Positions 20,185-31,402 of a DNA stretch of 64,000 nucleotides are shown in pieces. Location: positions 684,821 to 748,820 of the forward strand of contig ML991774.1 in NCBI GenBank assembly GCA_010094025.1, read 5' to 3'. A program made the translations under genes and the position numbers. The notes beneath the pieces were generated by a model. It had not been told where the DNA came from. It saw only the letters and a program-made list of their open reading frames with translations, and did no database searches. The stretch comes from Viridothelium virens. Its lineage: Eukaryota; Ascomycota; Dothideomycetes; Trypetheliales; Trypetheliaceae. How positions within the stretch are numbered: position 1 is the stretch's first letter; each line of letters opens with the position of its first letter.

Positions 20185-22254
20185 CTAGTTAGTCTGGTTG
20201 AGCTCCAATACCCCAGCCTCAACCTCTCCCAACACCATCTGCACAATCGAGACTTCACCTATTGCCACCCCAGTACCCGATTCTCCCTCCTCCCTCGCAA
20301 TCTCGCCTCCACTCTCCAGATCCTTCTTAAACATCTCACAAGCCTGCTTCAACGGCCACAAATAGCTACCCCCGATATCATTATGCACATGCAGCGCGCC
20401 TACATCCAATGTCTCCCGCAGGTGCCGATGACCCAGCAACAAGCGATACAGATTCAACGTCGCCAAGTAGAACGGCACATTCGGCTTGAACGCCATCCAC
20501 GCCTCCCCGAGCGACTGCCCCGTCAGATCATGCACAAGATCCGGAAACAGATACGTCGACAGCGTCGCAAGCGCGATCGGCGTCGCAAACAGCGGTGGCG
20601 CCTCCTCCTGCTCTGCCGCCACCGCTGCTTCTTCGCCGACTCTCGAGAGCGCGGGCGATGGCGCGGCGCCGTCGACGGTGGGGTTGGGGAGCGGGGAGTT
20701 GGCCTCGAGGAGTTCGCCTTTGAGCCAGCTGACGGCGCTGGCTTTGAGGTTCTCGAAGGGGCAGTGCTCGAGGGTGTCGCGGATGAAGGCGAGGCGGACT
20801 TGGTCGGACGGGTGGGAGCGTAGGATGGTGGAGGTGAGGTAGTGGGCGTGGTATCGGATGTTGGGAGAGGGGCAATTGGCGGATATCAGGGACGTCTTTT
20901 GGAGGTACTGGTGGAAGTCTTCGTCATCGACGGGCTCGCCAATTTGGTTGTTCTCCAGGGCGAGCAGGGCCAGAGCGAGCAGGCAGTCGAGAAGCGCAGG
21001 TGTTTCGGAGCCAACAGTCGAAAATTCGGATGCGTCAGCTGCCACTAGGATGCTTTGTAGTATCTCAATGTGGGTGGGGAAAATGGAAATGGCTGGCGCT
21101 GTTGTGGACTCGTTGTAGAGCACTGGTGCACTCTGACGTGCAGCGAGTAGGAAAGCTGCTCCGCGCCGTGAGAGGGGAATGTCAGCCGCCGAGGAAGGAG
21201 GGTCATCTTCTTCATCACGATACCCAGTAGACTCTGGCATTTTGTCTGTCAGAGTACTGTAAAGGTCCTGCAACTCTAGCCCCAGGTCTTGTGTCAAAGC
21301 AACAATCTGACCAATTATTGTCGTTCTCAGCAGCAGCTTTGGATCCTTTGAGAATTGTTCAGAGAGCGTAAGACGATTTGGCACGGTCCATTCGGGGTGT
21401 AAGCGCTCTTGAAGTCTAGTGCATAGTGCCAGGCCCGGAATATCTTCTGCTGATGCTAATGATAGCATATATTCTTCCACAAAATGAGTCAGGAAAGACT
21501 GTAATAATCGGCGCTGCATCGCCAGCTCATCGTCATCAGGAGGCTCTGCAGAACCTTCTGGATCGGGCGCGGCCGATTCTCCGAGTAGGATATTGTTCTG
21601 GTTCGTATTTCTCCTCGGTGGTAAATGCGGCCGTTTGGTGCCTGAAATTGCTTTGATAAATTGAATCACCGCGGGAGTGATCTCCTCGATGTACGTGCCA
21701 GCTCCGGAGTAGGTCGCCAGAATCGCCTGCAAAGTCGTTGAAAGGAAGCGACTGGGGTATTTAGTTTTTATGCGTGGATGTAAAACACTCAGCATTGATA
21801 GCAAAGCTATGAATTGTAGAACTTGTAGAGACGGCTCAGGAGGAGTTTCGATAGCTTGAGTTGGCGAGCTCTGATCTGTGTGTGGAACTGGAGCGGTTCG
21901 CAAGGATTGTCGTGCCAAAGCCTCGTTCTTTGCTTCATCATCGTTCTCTTCCTGCTCTTCGGCAGTATCGAAGTCGATCAGTCTCAACGACTCAGTCACC
22001 TTGATAATCACTTCCCGTGGGTTGCCCAATCTGGCTATGTCCTGTAGACATTTATCGGAGCCAGGCAAGAGAGGAACAAGTAAATGGATAAGGTCCCAGC
22101 CAATGTTTGTTGTCAGAGTCACATCCTGTAGAACTTCGTGTAGCGTGGGTAGATTCTCCGGGGTAAGATTATATTCAATGATTGTCAAATAAGTCAGGTA
22201 GTCAGTTGCTGGTGGTAAAGCCTCGAGCAACGAGTTGGGTGTTTCATTAGACAT
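20185..22254 (-). CDS. YBP1: Yap1-binding protein Ybp1 (ALF4/glomulin-like helical repeat)
   Basis: This is a cytosolic helical-repeat protein of the Ybp1/DUF1760 family. In yeast it helps Hyr1/Gpx3 oxidise the transcription factor Yap1 under peroxide stress. Single exon, 689 residues, ATG at 22254 (MSNETPNSLLEALPPATDYLTYL). Recognisable blocks are WDLIHLLVPLLPGSDKCLQD, the central LQFIALLSMLSVLHPRIKTK followed by a basic/acidic linker, PEWTVPNRLTLSEQ, and the late LKASAVSWLKGELLEAN and ATPIALATLSTYLFPDLVHD. A variable acidic insert lies at about residues 235-255. The last 800 bp are GC-rich, switching from C-ending to G-ending codons toward the stop. No introns were seen. Confidence 0.88.
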   Translation of the reverse strand: MSNETPNSLLEALPPATDYLTYLTIIEYNLTPENLPTLHEVLQDVTLTTNIGWDLIHLLVPLLPGSDKCLQDIARLGNPREVIIKVTESLRLIDFDTAEEQEENDDEAKNEALARQSLRTAPVPHTDQSSPTQAIETPPEPSLQVLQFIALLSMLSVLHPRIKTKYPSRFLSTTLQAILATYSGAGTYIEEITPAVIQFIKAISGTKRPHLPPRRNTNQNNILLGESAAPDPEGSAEPPDDDELAMQRRLLQSFLTHFVEEYMLSLASAEDIPGLALCTRLQERLHPEWTVPNRLTLSEQFSKDPKLLLRTTIIGQIVALTQDLGLELQDLYSTLTDKMPESTGYRDEEDDPPSSAADIPLSRRGAAFLLAARQSAPVLYNESTTAPAISIFPTHIEILQSILVAADASEFSTVGSETPALLDCLLALALLALENNQIGEPVDDEDFHQYLQKTSLISANCPSPNIRYHAHYLTSTILRSHPSDQVRLAFIRDTLEHCPFENLKASAVSWLKGELLEANSPLPNPTVDGAAPSPALSRVGEEAAVAAEQEEAPPLFATPIALATLSTYLFPDLVHDLTGQSLGEAWMAFKPNVPFYLATLNLYRLLLGHRHLRETLDVGALHVHNDIGGSYLWPLKQACEMFKKDLESGGEIAREEGESGTGVAIGEVSIVQMVLGEVEAGVLELNQTN

Positions 22255-23113
22255 TGTGAATGTGGCCTGCCGTTCAGCCTTTGCACAATGTGGGCCTCAG
22301 AATATCGATGAGCACGATAACGTGCTAGAAGATGAGCTCATCATCCAAATGCACACATACACGCGCCGCAGCTGCGTAACGCGGCGGAGTGTCATGTACC
22401 AGCGCTATCTCACCCACCTGAGGAAAATCAGTCTTTGTGGTGTTGGGATGTGATCGGCCACGCTTACGCTGGCATGAAGATCGAAATGCGGAGCTGAATG
22501 TGCCAAGCTTTTGCGCTCGTAGACGAGGCTTTCAGCCAAAGATAACATCATATCAAAATTACGTCTGCAGGACCACCTACAATACACGCGAAATGATCCA
22601 AAAAAAATTGGTCTGTGTGGTTCCAGGGAACTAGGACGACATGAGCGTCCGTGTGTGGATCAAATTTCGAAAACATAAACATATTTGTACTCTCTAACTT
22701 CCTCTGGTTACAATCTCTTCGTTCAGTTTCATGTCTTGTGCAGGCCTACATCTGATCTTTGCATCAATTGATTTTTCGCTGGAACGTCTCAGAAATCACT
22801 GGGCACGATAGTCATTCAGCGGTGAACTCGGGCCTCCCGAGCTGGCAAATATCTACACTGGCTTGTTGAATCCATTTTGAAGAAGATGCTTGCGAACATG
22901 CCGTTAGGGGGCTTGGTGCATGAAAGATGTTTTCCTTCCTATTTGTATTATCTTGTTAACTAGCCTCAGTGCAGAAGAAACATCTTTTGACCTCCCAAAT
23001 GATGCAGATGCTTATAAGAAGGCTATTACTCCGGGGCCAGCAGGCCACGCCAGATCCTCCCAACATAGGAATACTTCGAATCAAAAAGGAGCCAGCATCA
23101 TTCTCACATGAGA
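22255..23113. other. Intergenic region between YBP1 start and POL3 stop
   Basis: This holds the Ybp1 promoter side and the Pol3 3' flank. I see no gene, RNA or repeat in it. Confidence 0.6.
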
Positions 23114-26100
23114 CTACCAAATAGTCGCATCCCGATCAAATCTGACCAACTCCTTGCCAGCATCCTCAACATCCTTCTTCGCCTTCATCCGCATGTAGAA
23201 AATCGGACAGTCTCGAGAGCTACAAATCACCTCACAATGCATACTCCCCTGACACCGCTGACACTGTGTCCACAGCCTTGCGAACCGCACTTCCAACTCA
23301 CTCACTTTCCCCAATGTCTTCGTATACAGCTCGCCAAACCTAGGTCGACAATCCTCACACACCGCCCCGGCCGCCTCCACTGACCCTTTCAGGGGCCGCT
23401 TACATCCCATACACGTTTGCGTCTTCTTCGCGAACTTCATCAGCCCGCCCATCGTCGGCGCCGCCACGGAGATACTGCGGGTATGCTCGCCCGTGAGCAG
23501 CTGTCCCGCCTTCTTCTCTCCCAAGATGGGCTCGAAGATACGTCCCAGCGGTTTCGCGAGCTGGTTGTCGAGGTAGTACTTGGTGTCGATGGGCAGGTTG
23601 TTCTCGAGCACGTAGATGGGGTCCTCGGATTTCTCGTAGTTGCGCGCGTCGCCGGCGCCCTTGACGATGACGTACGCGACCCGGTCGCCGAGGGCGGGTG
23701 CGGAGCCGGCGTCGCGTTTCTTCATGCGCTCGGCGAGCTCCACGTGGGCTTGTTTGGCGGCGTAGTCGGATTTGGCGAGGGCTTTGGTGATGACGAGGTT
23801 GGACATGTCGATTTTGTTTTGGAGGAGGTCGGCGATGGTTTCTTTGACATAGCTAAGGACATGTCAGTTTTGATGCGTTTCAGAGAGGGGGAACCTTCGT
23901 GTAGCACTCACTCTTGCGCTCCTTGAATGTCGCGGTCAATGAGCAACATGCGGAGACTGGTTTCAATGACTGTTTGTACCAATCGACAATTGTCCCTTCT
24001 AACGGTCTCGATACCCTTACTGTCCATCTTGTCCCATTGCGTTGGCTTTGTGTAGTACAGGCCAGCGTACCTCTTTTTGTTGATGAGAAGATAAGGAAAA
24101 TATACCTTCTCGAACTCAAGCTTGATGGGCTTGATGAATTTCGTAGAGACAAAGTTGGCGGCTTCTTGACCAAGTTCCATGCATTTTGAAATATCGTTGG
24201 GGCCAAATTTGACCATCACTGAGTCGGTATCACCATAGATGACTTGAGCATCATGACTATAGCCATTGGCTATTGTGTACTGCCGCTCCACCTCCTCCTT
24301 GGTCTTCTCAATCATTTGTCGACCGTAACTAGTGGTGCTACTTGCAATAGCCAAGCAAGGAAGTTTCCCAACAGTGGCACCTGTGAGACCATACACACTG
24401 TTGGCGCTAACCTTCAAGGCAAGTTGTCGCCCATTCAAGACGGCTTTCTTGAAAAAGTCTGTTTCAACCGCCAGTTCCTTCTTTGCGCGTTTCCGCGCGC
24501 CCAAAAGCTCTTCGAGGATCTGTGAAAGAAGCCCTTTTCGAACTTTGCTTGTGCAGAACATGTCATTATTTGGAGTCACAATATAATCTTCATCCTTCTT
24601 CAAGCCGAGCTTATCCACGGCCGTTTTGTTCAGTAATGTTGTGTAACATAGGTTGTGCGCTTGCATAATGCTGGGGTATAGAGATGCAAAGTCAAGGGTA
24701 GCGACAGGAACATCGTAGTAACCTCTTACGGGTTCAATGACTGTGGCGCCTTCGTACTGCTCATCGGTTGAAGAATCGCTGCGATGGAAATGTGGAATGA
24801 CAAGTTGCTGTTCTAAGGCTTTCCGGAAAAGTTGGCTGATGAATCTAACCTGCTGTCCTCTTGCTAGCAGATAATTGAAAGGTACTCCCGTAACTCTTGC
24901 CATTTCAGTGTAGTTGATGAGACACATCAACTTATCCATAAGACGCTGCGGAAGGTATGCATCCTTGAGACAGTAAACGGCCAAACGGCGACGCGATTCC
25001 GGTGTCCCGTTGAACAGCTCCGTAATCATGGTATGATGGACATCTTCCTTCTGTTCGTTTAGAAAATGTGCACAAACCGAGTTGAGCGTGTAGCTTCGTA
25101 AGTGGTGATCTCGCTGTATAAGCTGAAGCAGGTCAAGTTGGATTCGACCGTTCGTGTTTATAGCTTTACTTTCGCGATTGCCCATCTGTTTACTGGAGAA
25201 TTTTGAGGATTCGACCTTGGACATGGTGTTCCTTAATCTCGACCAGTACGGGAAGCGTGTGCATTTCAGTTGTCTTGCTCTGTCCAAGAGATATGTCAAG
25301 TCGAAGTTGGCAATGTTGTAGCCAATGATTACGTCCGGATCAACCTCCTCGAGGAAGTCCCTCCAGCCCATGAGCATCTTTTCCTCCTTGCCGTATTCGA
25401 AGATCTGTGTGCTCACGATGGGACTACAGGAATTTAAGCAAAACACGTTACGAACAAACGGCTTTTCCTCTCCGTATCTTGTCACGATGTTGGCGATTTG
25501 AATCACCGGATCTATTTCTGCGTCAGGAAAGATACCTTTGCGGCCAGCGCATTCGATATCGAAAGAAAGGACACGTAGAGGTGCCATCTTCGCCCACTCT
25601 CCGTCTGTCGGATGCGCGATCAGGTCTCGATAATGGACGCGTGCTTCAATTTGACAATTCGATTGCCGATCTCGATCTGGAAGCAACTTGAATTTGCCAG
25701 CAGGGACTTCGACCCAGGACATGCCCGAGATCTTTTCCGATCATCAGAAATCTTAGCCAGTTACAACGAAGCAGACGTACGTACCTTGCAGTCGATCATG
25801 AAGCGCAAGATGTATAGGATATGATCAAATGTCAAGACTTTGTCGATGCCATTCCAGTAACCCTTGTAGTTTGCGTTGTTTTCTTCGATCATACCTCTGA
25901 CCTGATTCATGTACTTTGGAGCTGTCATAGTAATCTTTAAGTATGGGCTTTTCTGATTTCCCTGAAATCCGAAAACATTCTCCCTCATCACCATTTGAAC
26001 CGAGTGGATGACAGACTCCTGTTCAGCAACTCGTGACTCCAAGAAGACTTTGTAGCCCTCGCAGTCATGCTTGGTAAAGGAGATTGGAGCAGCAATGTAG

Positions 26101-26600
26101 AAATAAGATAGGAAGTCGGTAACGTGCAACAGGACTGAATGACCCTCCTATATATTTGCACTTCATTAGTAGATGCGCTGGCGACTAACGATGTAACACA
26201 CCTCCGTTACGCCGAACAGCTTGACTGTGGTCTTGCCGCCGTCTAGCGACCCTGCTTCTACATCAATTTGTTGGAAGCATAATGTATTCGTCTTTTCATC
26301 GAAGCTATCTAACTTCGGCCTCGCCCAGCGTTGATCTGTTTCGGAATTGTTTTCTTTCAACCCGTTGATATCCTGGGTTAGCTTTTCGAGAACTTCCTCT
26401 TCAAATTGGCTCTTGGGCTGACTCGACCCAATCCGTCTTCCACTGATGACCCGAGGTGGTGCTTTAAGCGTGGAGACTGGGGAGATAGCCTCGGTCTTAA
26501 GCTTCTTTGATGCTCGAGGGGAGGTTTGAATATTGGTACGTTTGTTCGTCGAATCGGTGAGGACATGCTTCGTCGAACCATTTAGAGTGACACTCGGCAT
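23114..26600 (-). CDS. POL3: DNA polymerase delta catalytic subunit
   Basis: This is the lagging-strand replicative polymerase with proofreading exonuclease. Four exons: 26600-26202, 26147-25785, 25731-23912 and 23852-23114. Introns are 54, 53 and 59 bp, and each junction restores conserved sequence ([50 protein letters not shown]). The length is 1106 residues, normal for Pol3. Motifs: ExoI DIEC (about residue 311); polymerase motif [18 protein letters not shown] (about 600); motif [10 protein letters not shown]; motif C YGDTDS (about 750). The C-terminus has the CysA cysteines (CMGC...CEDC, about 1006) and the CysB set (CQRC...CSSRDC, about 1055), which in yeast holds an Fe-S cluster and binds Pol31. 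Three ACGCG cores lie just upstream of the start. The last exon has markedly different codon use. Confidence 0.97.
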
Positions 26601-26706
26601 ATTGAAGAGTCCTGGTACGAGACACGGCGTTTACATGAGGGTGGAATGTGTGCGTTGTGGTCAAGGGGTGGGGCAACTTAATGAACATGAAAAGTAAACG
26701 AGGTCG

Positions 26707-26731
26707 CGCGTCGGACGCGATGAACTCGCGT
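26707..26731. promoter_or_regulatory. ACGCG cluster upstream of POL3
   Basis: Three ACGCG cores lie within 25 bp (minus strand at 26707-26711 and 26727-26731, plus strand at 26715-26719), 107-131 bp upstream of the Pol3 ATG. This resembles MBF-type G1/S elements. Replicative polymerase genes are MBF targets in yeasts; use here is inferred. Confidence 0.45.
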
Positions 26732-27557
26732 CACTATATCGGCCCAGAGCGGCAAGATGACATCACGTGATTTTACAGGCTTCGGCGGATCTTCGGAAAT
26801 CGGAGGACTCCGCTGCGTATCCTTGCGTGCCAAACCATTTAAAGTAGAGACTCCGTACCTTCCCTACTTCATCAGGGCTGAAAGATATCAGCCTCTCCTA
26901 CAAAACCCCATCTTAAAACAGCGATACGTCTTGACATTAGGTTTCCGATGTTAGACGAATAAAACAAAGCTCAGCAACAAGTTTAGAGTCTGCTTGATGG
27001 TCATCAGAAAGAGCGAGGGTAACTCAATGTTCACGGTAGTCAGGAGAAACAAATCGGCTATCTCGGAACTAATTAACGAGGAACATTGTACTGATGACCT
27101 GAAAAGATGAAAAGTCCTATCAGACGGTGTGCCTCCGGACCAATCCGCGCTGCTAACCTTCATGCATACAGATGCAAGGTCATCGCAATTTTGACATTAT
27201 CAAGCATAATGCTTGCATGAGCCCCGTGTCTACTACTCGATCTGAAATAAACAGCGTGGGTCTGTCTGCTCAGATATCTCCGATAGTCGAAGAGTATCCA
27301 CTCGAGGCAGCACGCCGAGAGTTCCCTTGTCCTTAGTAAGATACCTTTACAGATGGCACGGACCGGTGAAGTGTAAAATAAAAGCCATCCGAATCTATCC
27401 TCTCAAGACTCAGCCGTCAAATTCGTTGCAAGAGCTTTCCATCTAGCTGCATGTTCTTTCCCGTGCCATTGCTATCGTCGTCCGAATTTTGTTTTCAGCG
27501 ATATTTGTCCAGAAGGTTTCCTTGGCATCTCACTCTTGGCAGCGTCCAAGTATCGAT
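26732..27557. other. Divergent intergenic region POL3 / SPT small subunit
   Basis: The rest of the 957-bp interval between two divergent starts. A splice-acceptor-like TTTTCAG at about 27491-27497 precedes the second gene and might close a 5'-leader intron, but no donor could be fixed. No other gene was seen. Confidence 0.45.
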
Positions 27558-27881
27558 ATGGTATCGAGATTAGAACTCCATGAATTGTTGAATACCATCA
27601 AGTCGAGAGTGAACCACTATGCACACCACTTGTATCTGTGGCATTATCGTTACGAGGTCACTCTGGGACTTTATGTCATGACACCAGGGGAGAAGTTTAT
27701 TCTCAACTTCTTCATGTTGACTCTTTCTGCTCTGTTCTTAGCGCTTGCCACTATATGGCTTCCATGGTACTTAGTGAGCGTGGCGCATACATTGCTCGCC
27801 TGCATCAAGGGCCAACAGATGAATGACAACCGGGGTTTTGGTAATGATATTCACTTACCAACGCTACAGCATACTTCTTAG
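27558..27881 (+). CDS. Small subunit of serine palmitoyltransferase (ssSPT-like)
   Basis: This is a 107-residue ER membrane protein that would activate serine palmitoyltransferase (Lcb1/Lcb2), the first step of sphingolipid synthesis. The core runs from YLWHYRYEVTLGLYVMTPGE to FILNFFMLTLSALFLALATI and WLPWYL. It matches the ssSPT layout: an aromatic amphipathic stretch, a 'Y-E-V-T-x-x-L-Y-x-x-x-P-x-E' turn, and one transmembrane helix followed by a Trp/Pro segment. The frame is open upstream to 27489, but ATG first occurs at 27558 (MVSRLELHELLNTIKSRV). The tail after residue 85 (KGQQMNDNRG...) is not conserved in my memory of the family. It is divergently paired with Pol3. Confidence 0.7.
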   Translation: MVSRLELHELLNTIKSRVNHYAHHLYLWHYRYEVTLGLYVMTPGEKFILNFFMLTLSALFLALATIWLPWYLVSVAHTLLACIKGQQMNDNRGFGNDIHLPTLQHTS

Positions 27882-28967
27882 ATAATGGCATCAGTGCCGT
27901 CACCGCTGGCACAGCAGTCACAACATGATTCTTCGGTGCGGATCGAATCCTGAAGATAGAGAGTGGATTTTGGCTTTTCTATCCGGTCATATATCGAACC
28001 TGGTGGATGTCCAGATTTTGACGGAAACGGCGTAACCACCTCTTTTCGTAGAGCTGGTGTGTCTTGCCGCACATAGCTTATGTTGACCCATAGGACTAAT
28101 GCATATGACAGTCGGATGGCTGGATTTGACTCTGTCTCTCGTTAACCCAATGACAATGAATTGAGGAAGGAATCGGATTAGGACCGACGCTTGAATTATT
28201 CATGAACTTGATTGTCTTATGAGGAGAATGTTTCGGATAGTGGAAGCGGTGTTAAGAAGTCCCTCGGAATTTTGTGTCCACGCTTTAGCGCGGACGGAAG
28301 AGAAACATTTTTGAGGATAGTGAAAAAGTACCTAAGTGGTTAATGTGAAGTATTTGCAGTGCTAGACAATGATGAGAAGATCATGGCTTACGCCAGTTGA
28401 GTGCGCATTCGATAGTGGGGCAGTTCAGTGACGCGGCAGGAGATGACGACTATCCAGCCTTTTGTTTGTTGTACAGTCTCCTATTGCGGCTAGGTGAACA
28501 CGACCCGGTAATAGTTAACAGGTGGGGGATGGGAGCGGTGGGAGCGCAGCTTGTGGCAAGGCCGGTGTCATGTTCGTTTCCGGTCGACTCAGCCACAGTG
28601 CGTCAGTTCAGGTACGGCCAGCCCTGCTGCCCGGTCATGCCTGTGTCTAAGAATATCCGAACCTTAGTCTACCCACCTCGAACCTGCACAGGACTTCTCC
28701 GTGCCTCTACCCTGTACTTATCATCGAACTCCCATCCGTCGATTGCTTCGGCTTCATCGTCTCTCGTTTAACGTTCCGTCAATCTGTTTCGTCGTCTGAA
28801 GACTCTTTGTCTTGATACTCCCACACCCACCACCGTGCGCCTGGAGCCGGAATCCAACACTCGCTATTTACACTTCTTATAACCCATCCGGCCCTGCACA
28901 GCGATCACAGTTGGCATCCTTGTTCCTTTCCTTCGGGTTGCCGTCATAGCGACTGCTGGTTGCCACG
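27882..28967. other. Intergenic region upstream of the rhomboid gene
   Basis: The 1.1 kb upstream of the rhomboid start includes a pyrimidine-rich leader near 28820-28950. A 124-codon frame at 28397-28771 shows no protein features. Nothing else was recognised. Confidence 0.55.
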
Positions 28968-30695
28968 ATGGCAGCTAACGACTATTACAACGCCCCATAC
29001 GCATCTGAATACACGCATCACCAAAACGCCCCACCCTCGACCAGGCCTCAACAAGATCATTACGGCGCGCCAGTCTCGCCCGTCGCATCCGCCTTTGCAG
29101 ATCAGCCATATTCCACATACAACTCATCTCGAAGATCGAGCATACCCAACTCCACACGGTATAACGGAGGAGCCCTTGGAGATCACACATCAGACCCGTT
29201 TACAGATCAGAATGCTGTACCACTGAAGCCGTCACAACCAAATATGGACGATCCGAAAGTACAGCACTACATGAATGATTCTGAGGGTCAACTGCATGCC
29301 GTAAGAAGGCTCTCTCGGGATCGCGGAAAGAGAACTTGGAAGGAGCGGTTATTTGGGGGCAAGATAACATGGGTCGTCTATTTCTTTACCATCGTGCAGC
29401 TCATTGTGTTCCTTGTTGAAATCATCAAGAATGGTGAGCTCTTGTATAGCCTTTCGAGAATGTTAAAACGACAGCTGATCATGCCCTATAGGGACCCTCA
29501 CCCATTCACCTATTGAGATACACCCTCAGTTCAACCCCATGATCGGTCCCTCACCTTATGTCCTGATCAATATGGGTGCAAGATACGTGCCTTGTATGCG
29601 GAACACACCCGGAGTTCAAGATAATACACTTTCCGACACCCCACTCAGCTTTCCTTGCCCTAACACCACATCCGTCAATCCAGCACCAGAATGCTCTCTC
29701 TCCGAGCTCTGTGGCTTCTCCGGCGTACCCAATCCTCACCCAGGAGGCAGTCTCGACGACAAGCCCGCACCCAATCAGTGGTTCCGCTTCATCATCCCCA
29801 TCTTCCTCCACGCCGGCATCATCCACATCGGATTCAACCTGCTCCTCCAGATGACGCTCGGCCGGGACATGGAAAAATCGATCGGCTCGCTGCGCTTCCT
29901 CCTCGTCTACCTCGCCAGCGGCATCTTCGGCTTCATCCTCGGCGGCAACTTCGCCCCGAACGGCATCGCCTCGACCGGCTGCTCCGGCGCCCTCTTCGGC
30001 ATCCTCGCCCTCGAACTGCTCGACCTCCTCTACACCTGGCGCGAGCGCCGCACCCCAATCAAAGACCTCTCCCTCATCCTCCTCGACGTCGTCATCTCCT
30101 TCGTGCTGGGCCTCCTGCCCGGGCTGGACAATTTCAGCCATATCGGCGGATTCCTCATGGGTTTGCTGCTGGGCGTTGTCATCCTCCACTCCCCAGTCGT
30201 GCTGCGCGAGCGTATTGGCAGGCAAGGCGAGTACTCGCCGTTCTATCCGGACAGCTCAACGCAGCACCTGCGGGCACCGAGCACTGAGAATGTCGGAGCA
30301 GGAGCAACACGCACGGCTCCGTCGGCCAACGAGGTGAAGTCTTTCTTCAAGGATCCCATAGGCTTCTTCAAGGGGCGCAAACCGCTCTGGTGGGCGTGGT
30401 GGCTCATCCGGGCGATCGCGCTTGTGGGCGCCTTGGTGGCCTTCATTGTGCTGTTGAATAATTTCTATACATACAGAAAGTCGTGTGTCTGGTGCAAGTA
30501 CTTGAGCTGCTTGGTAAGTTTTTGTCGGATCTTCTTGCGACCCTTCGAGCTTCGGGTTTGCGTTTGATCTTTGGCTAACTTTTTTCGCAGCCCATCACTA
30601 CCAACGGCGTCAACTGGTGCGATATCGGAAATCTTACCTTCACCACGCAAAAGAGTCCGACCAAACGTTTCTTTGACCCCTCATTGTACTATTGA
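28968..30695 (+). CDS. Rhomboid-family intramembrane serine protease
   Basis: Three exons: 28968-29433, 29492-30513 and 30591-30695, introns 58 and 77 bp. The protein is 530 residues. A disordered cytosolic N-terminus (about 120 residues, rich in Tyr/Pro/Ser) leads to a first transmembrane segment (WVVYFFTIVQLIVFLVEIIK). After the luminal loop with paired cysteines comes the rhomboid core: HIGFNLLLQMTLGRDMEKSI, the catalytic-serine motif TGCSGALFG (Ser about 318) and the partner histidine in DNFSHIGGFLMG (His about 370). Both catalytic residues are present, so an active protease rather than an iRhom is expected. A last transmembrane helix precedes a Cys-rich tail (CVWCKYLSCLPITTNGVNWC). The intron join KNG/TLTHSPIEIHPQFNPMIGPS restores the family block. 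The middle of the gene is strongly C-ending in codon use. Confidence 0.9.
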
Positions 30696-31402
30696 GTAAA
30701 TTCTGGCTTCTTAGGACGCATAATCATAAAGTTCCCAATCATGTCGGGGCATAGATGGCGCTATTTTCGGGCCTTGAAGGATAATGTTGCGTTGTTCCAA
30801 AGCCTCTTCGCTTTATGACGTATTTCTCTGATGGCGTATATCGCGTCCTTGCAGGGGTTCGATACCCTTTCTTTTCGAACGAGAGCGAGCTTAGGCGTAT
30901 AGTCGGGATGAATACGGTCCGGGCATATGCATGGCGTCCGTGGATAGGACGAGTTAATACTGCCAATGGCGACGATAGGAAATTACGACGACATCATACT
31001 TTTATAGGGAACATGGAAGCGATGACAGCAATATAATTAGCGAAAGAGAATCAGCTGCAAGTGTGCAGTAAGTCTTCTGTATTGATCTACCTGGTTAATA
31101 ATTCAAATCATTAGTATAAGGTAATACGTCAATGATTGAGCCTGCTAAGATCATCATCGTCGTCGGCCAGCATAGGAAGCTGTCCGGAAATCGGGTGGAT
31201 TAGAAAATCATCAATCTTGTAGAAAAGGAAAAGATATAGCCAGTTAGCATTCGAGTGTCACATCGGATCTCAATTTCTCCATTTTTGGTTGTCTCCCTCC
31301 ATTAAAACTCATCATTCTCGACTTCCTCCACCATATCCGTAATGTCTTGTCTAAGATTCCTTGTATGCATGTTTACGTTCCCAGTCATGCTACCGATGCC
31401 AT
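30696..31402. other. Convergent intergenic region
   Basis: This lies between the rhomboid stop and the zinc-finger gene stop. Only short open frames are present and no element was recognised. Confidence 0.6.

Noticed and set aside
28397-28771. 124-codon plus-strand open frame upstream of the rhomboid gene
   Set aside because: Low-complexity Ser-rich end without motifs; falls in the likely leader region.
30820-30900. tRNA-like T-loop word (GGTTCGATACC)
   Set aside because: No matching acceptor, D or anticodon stems around it.
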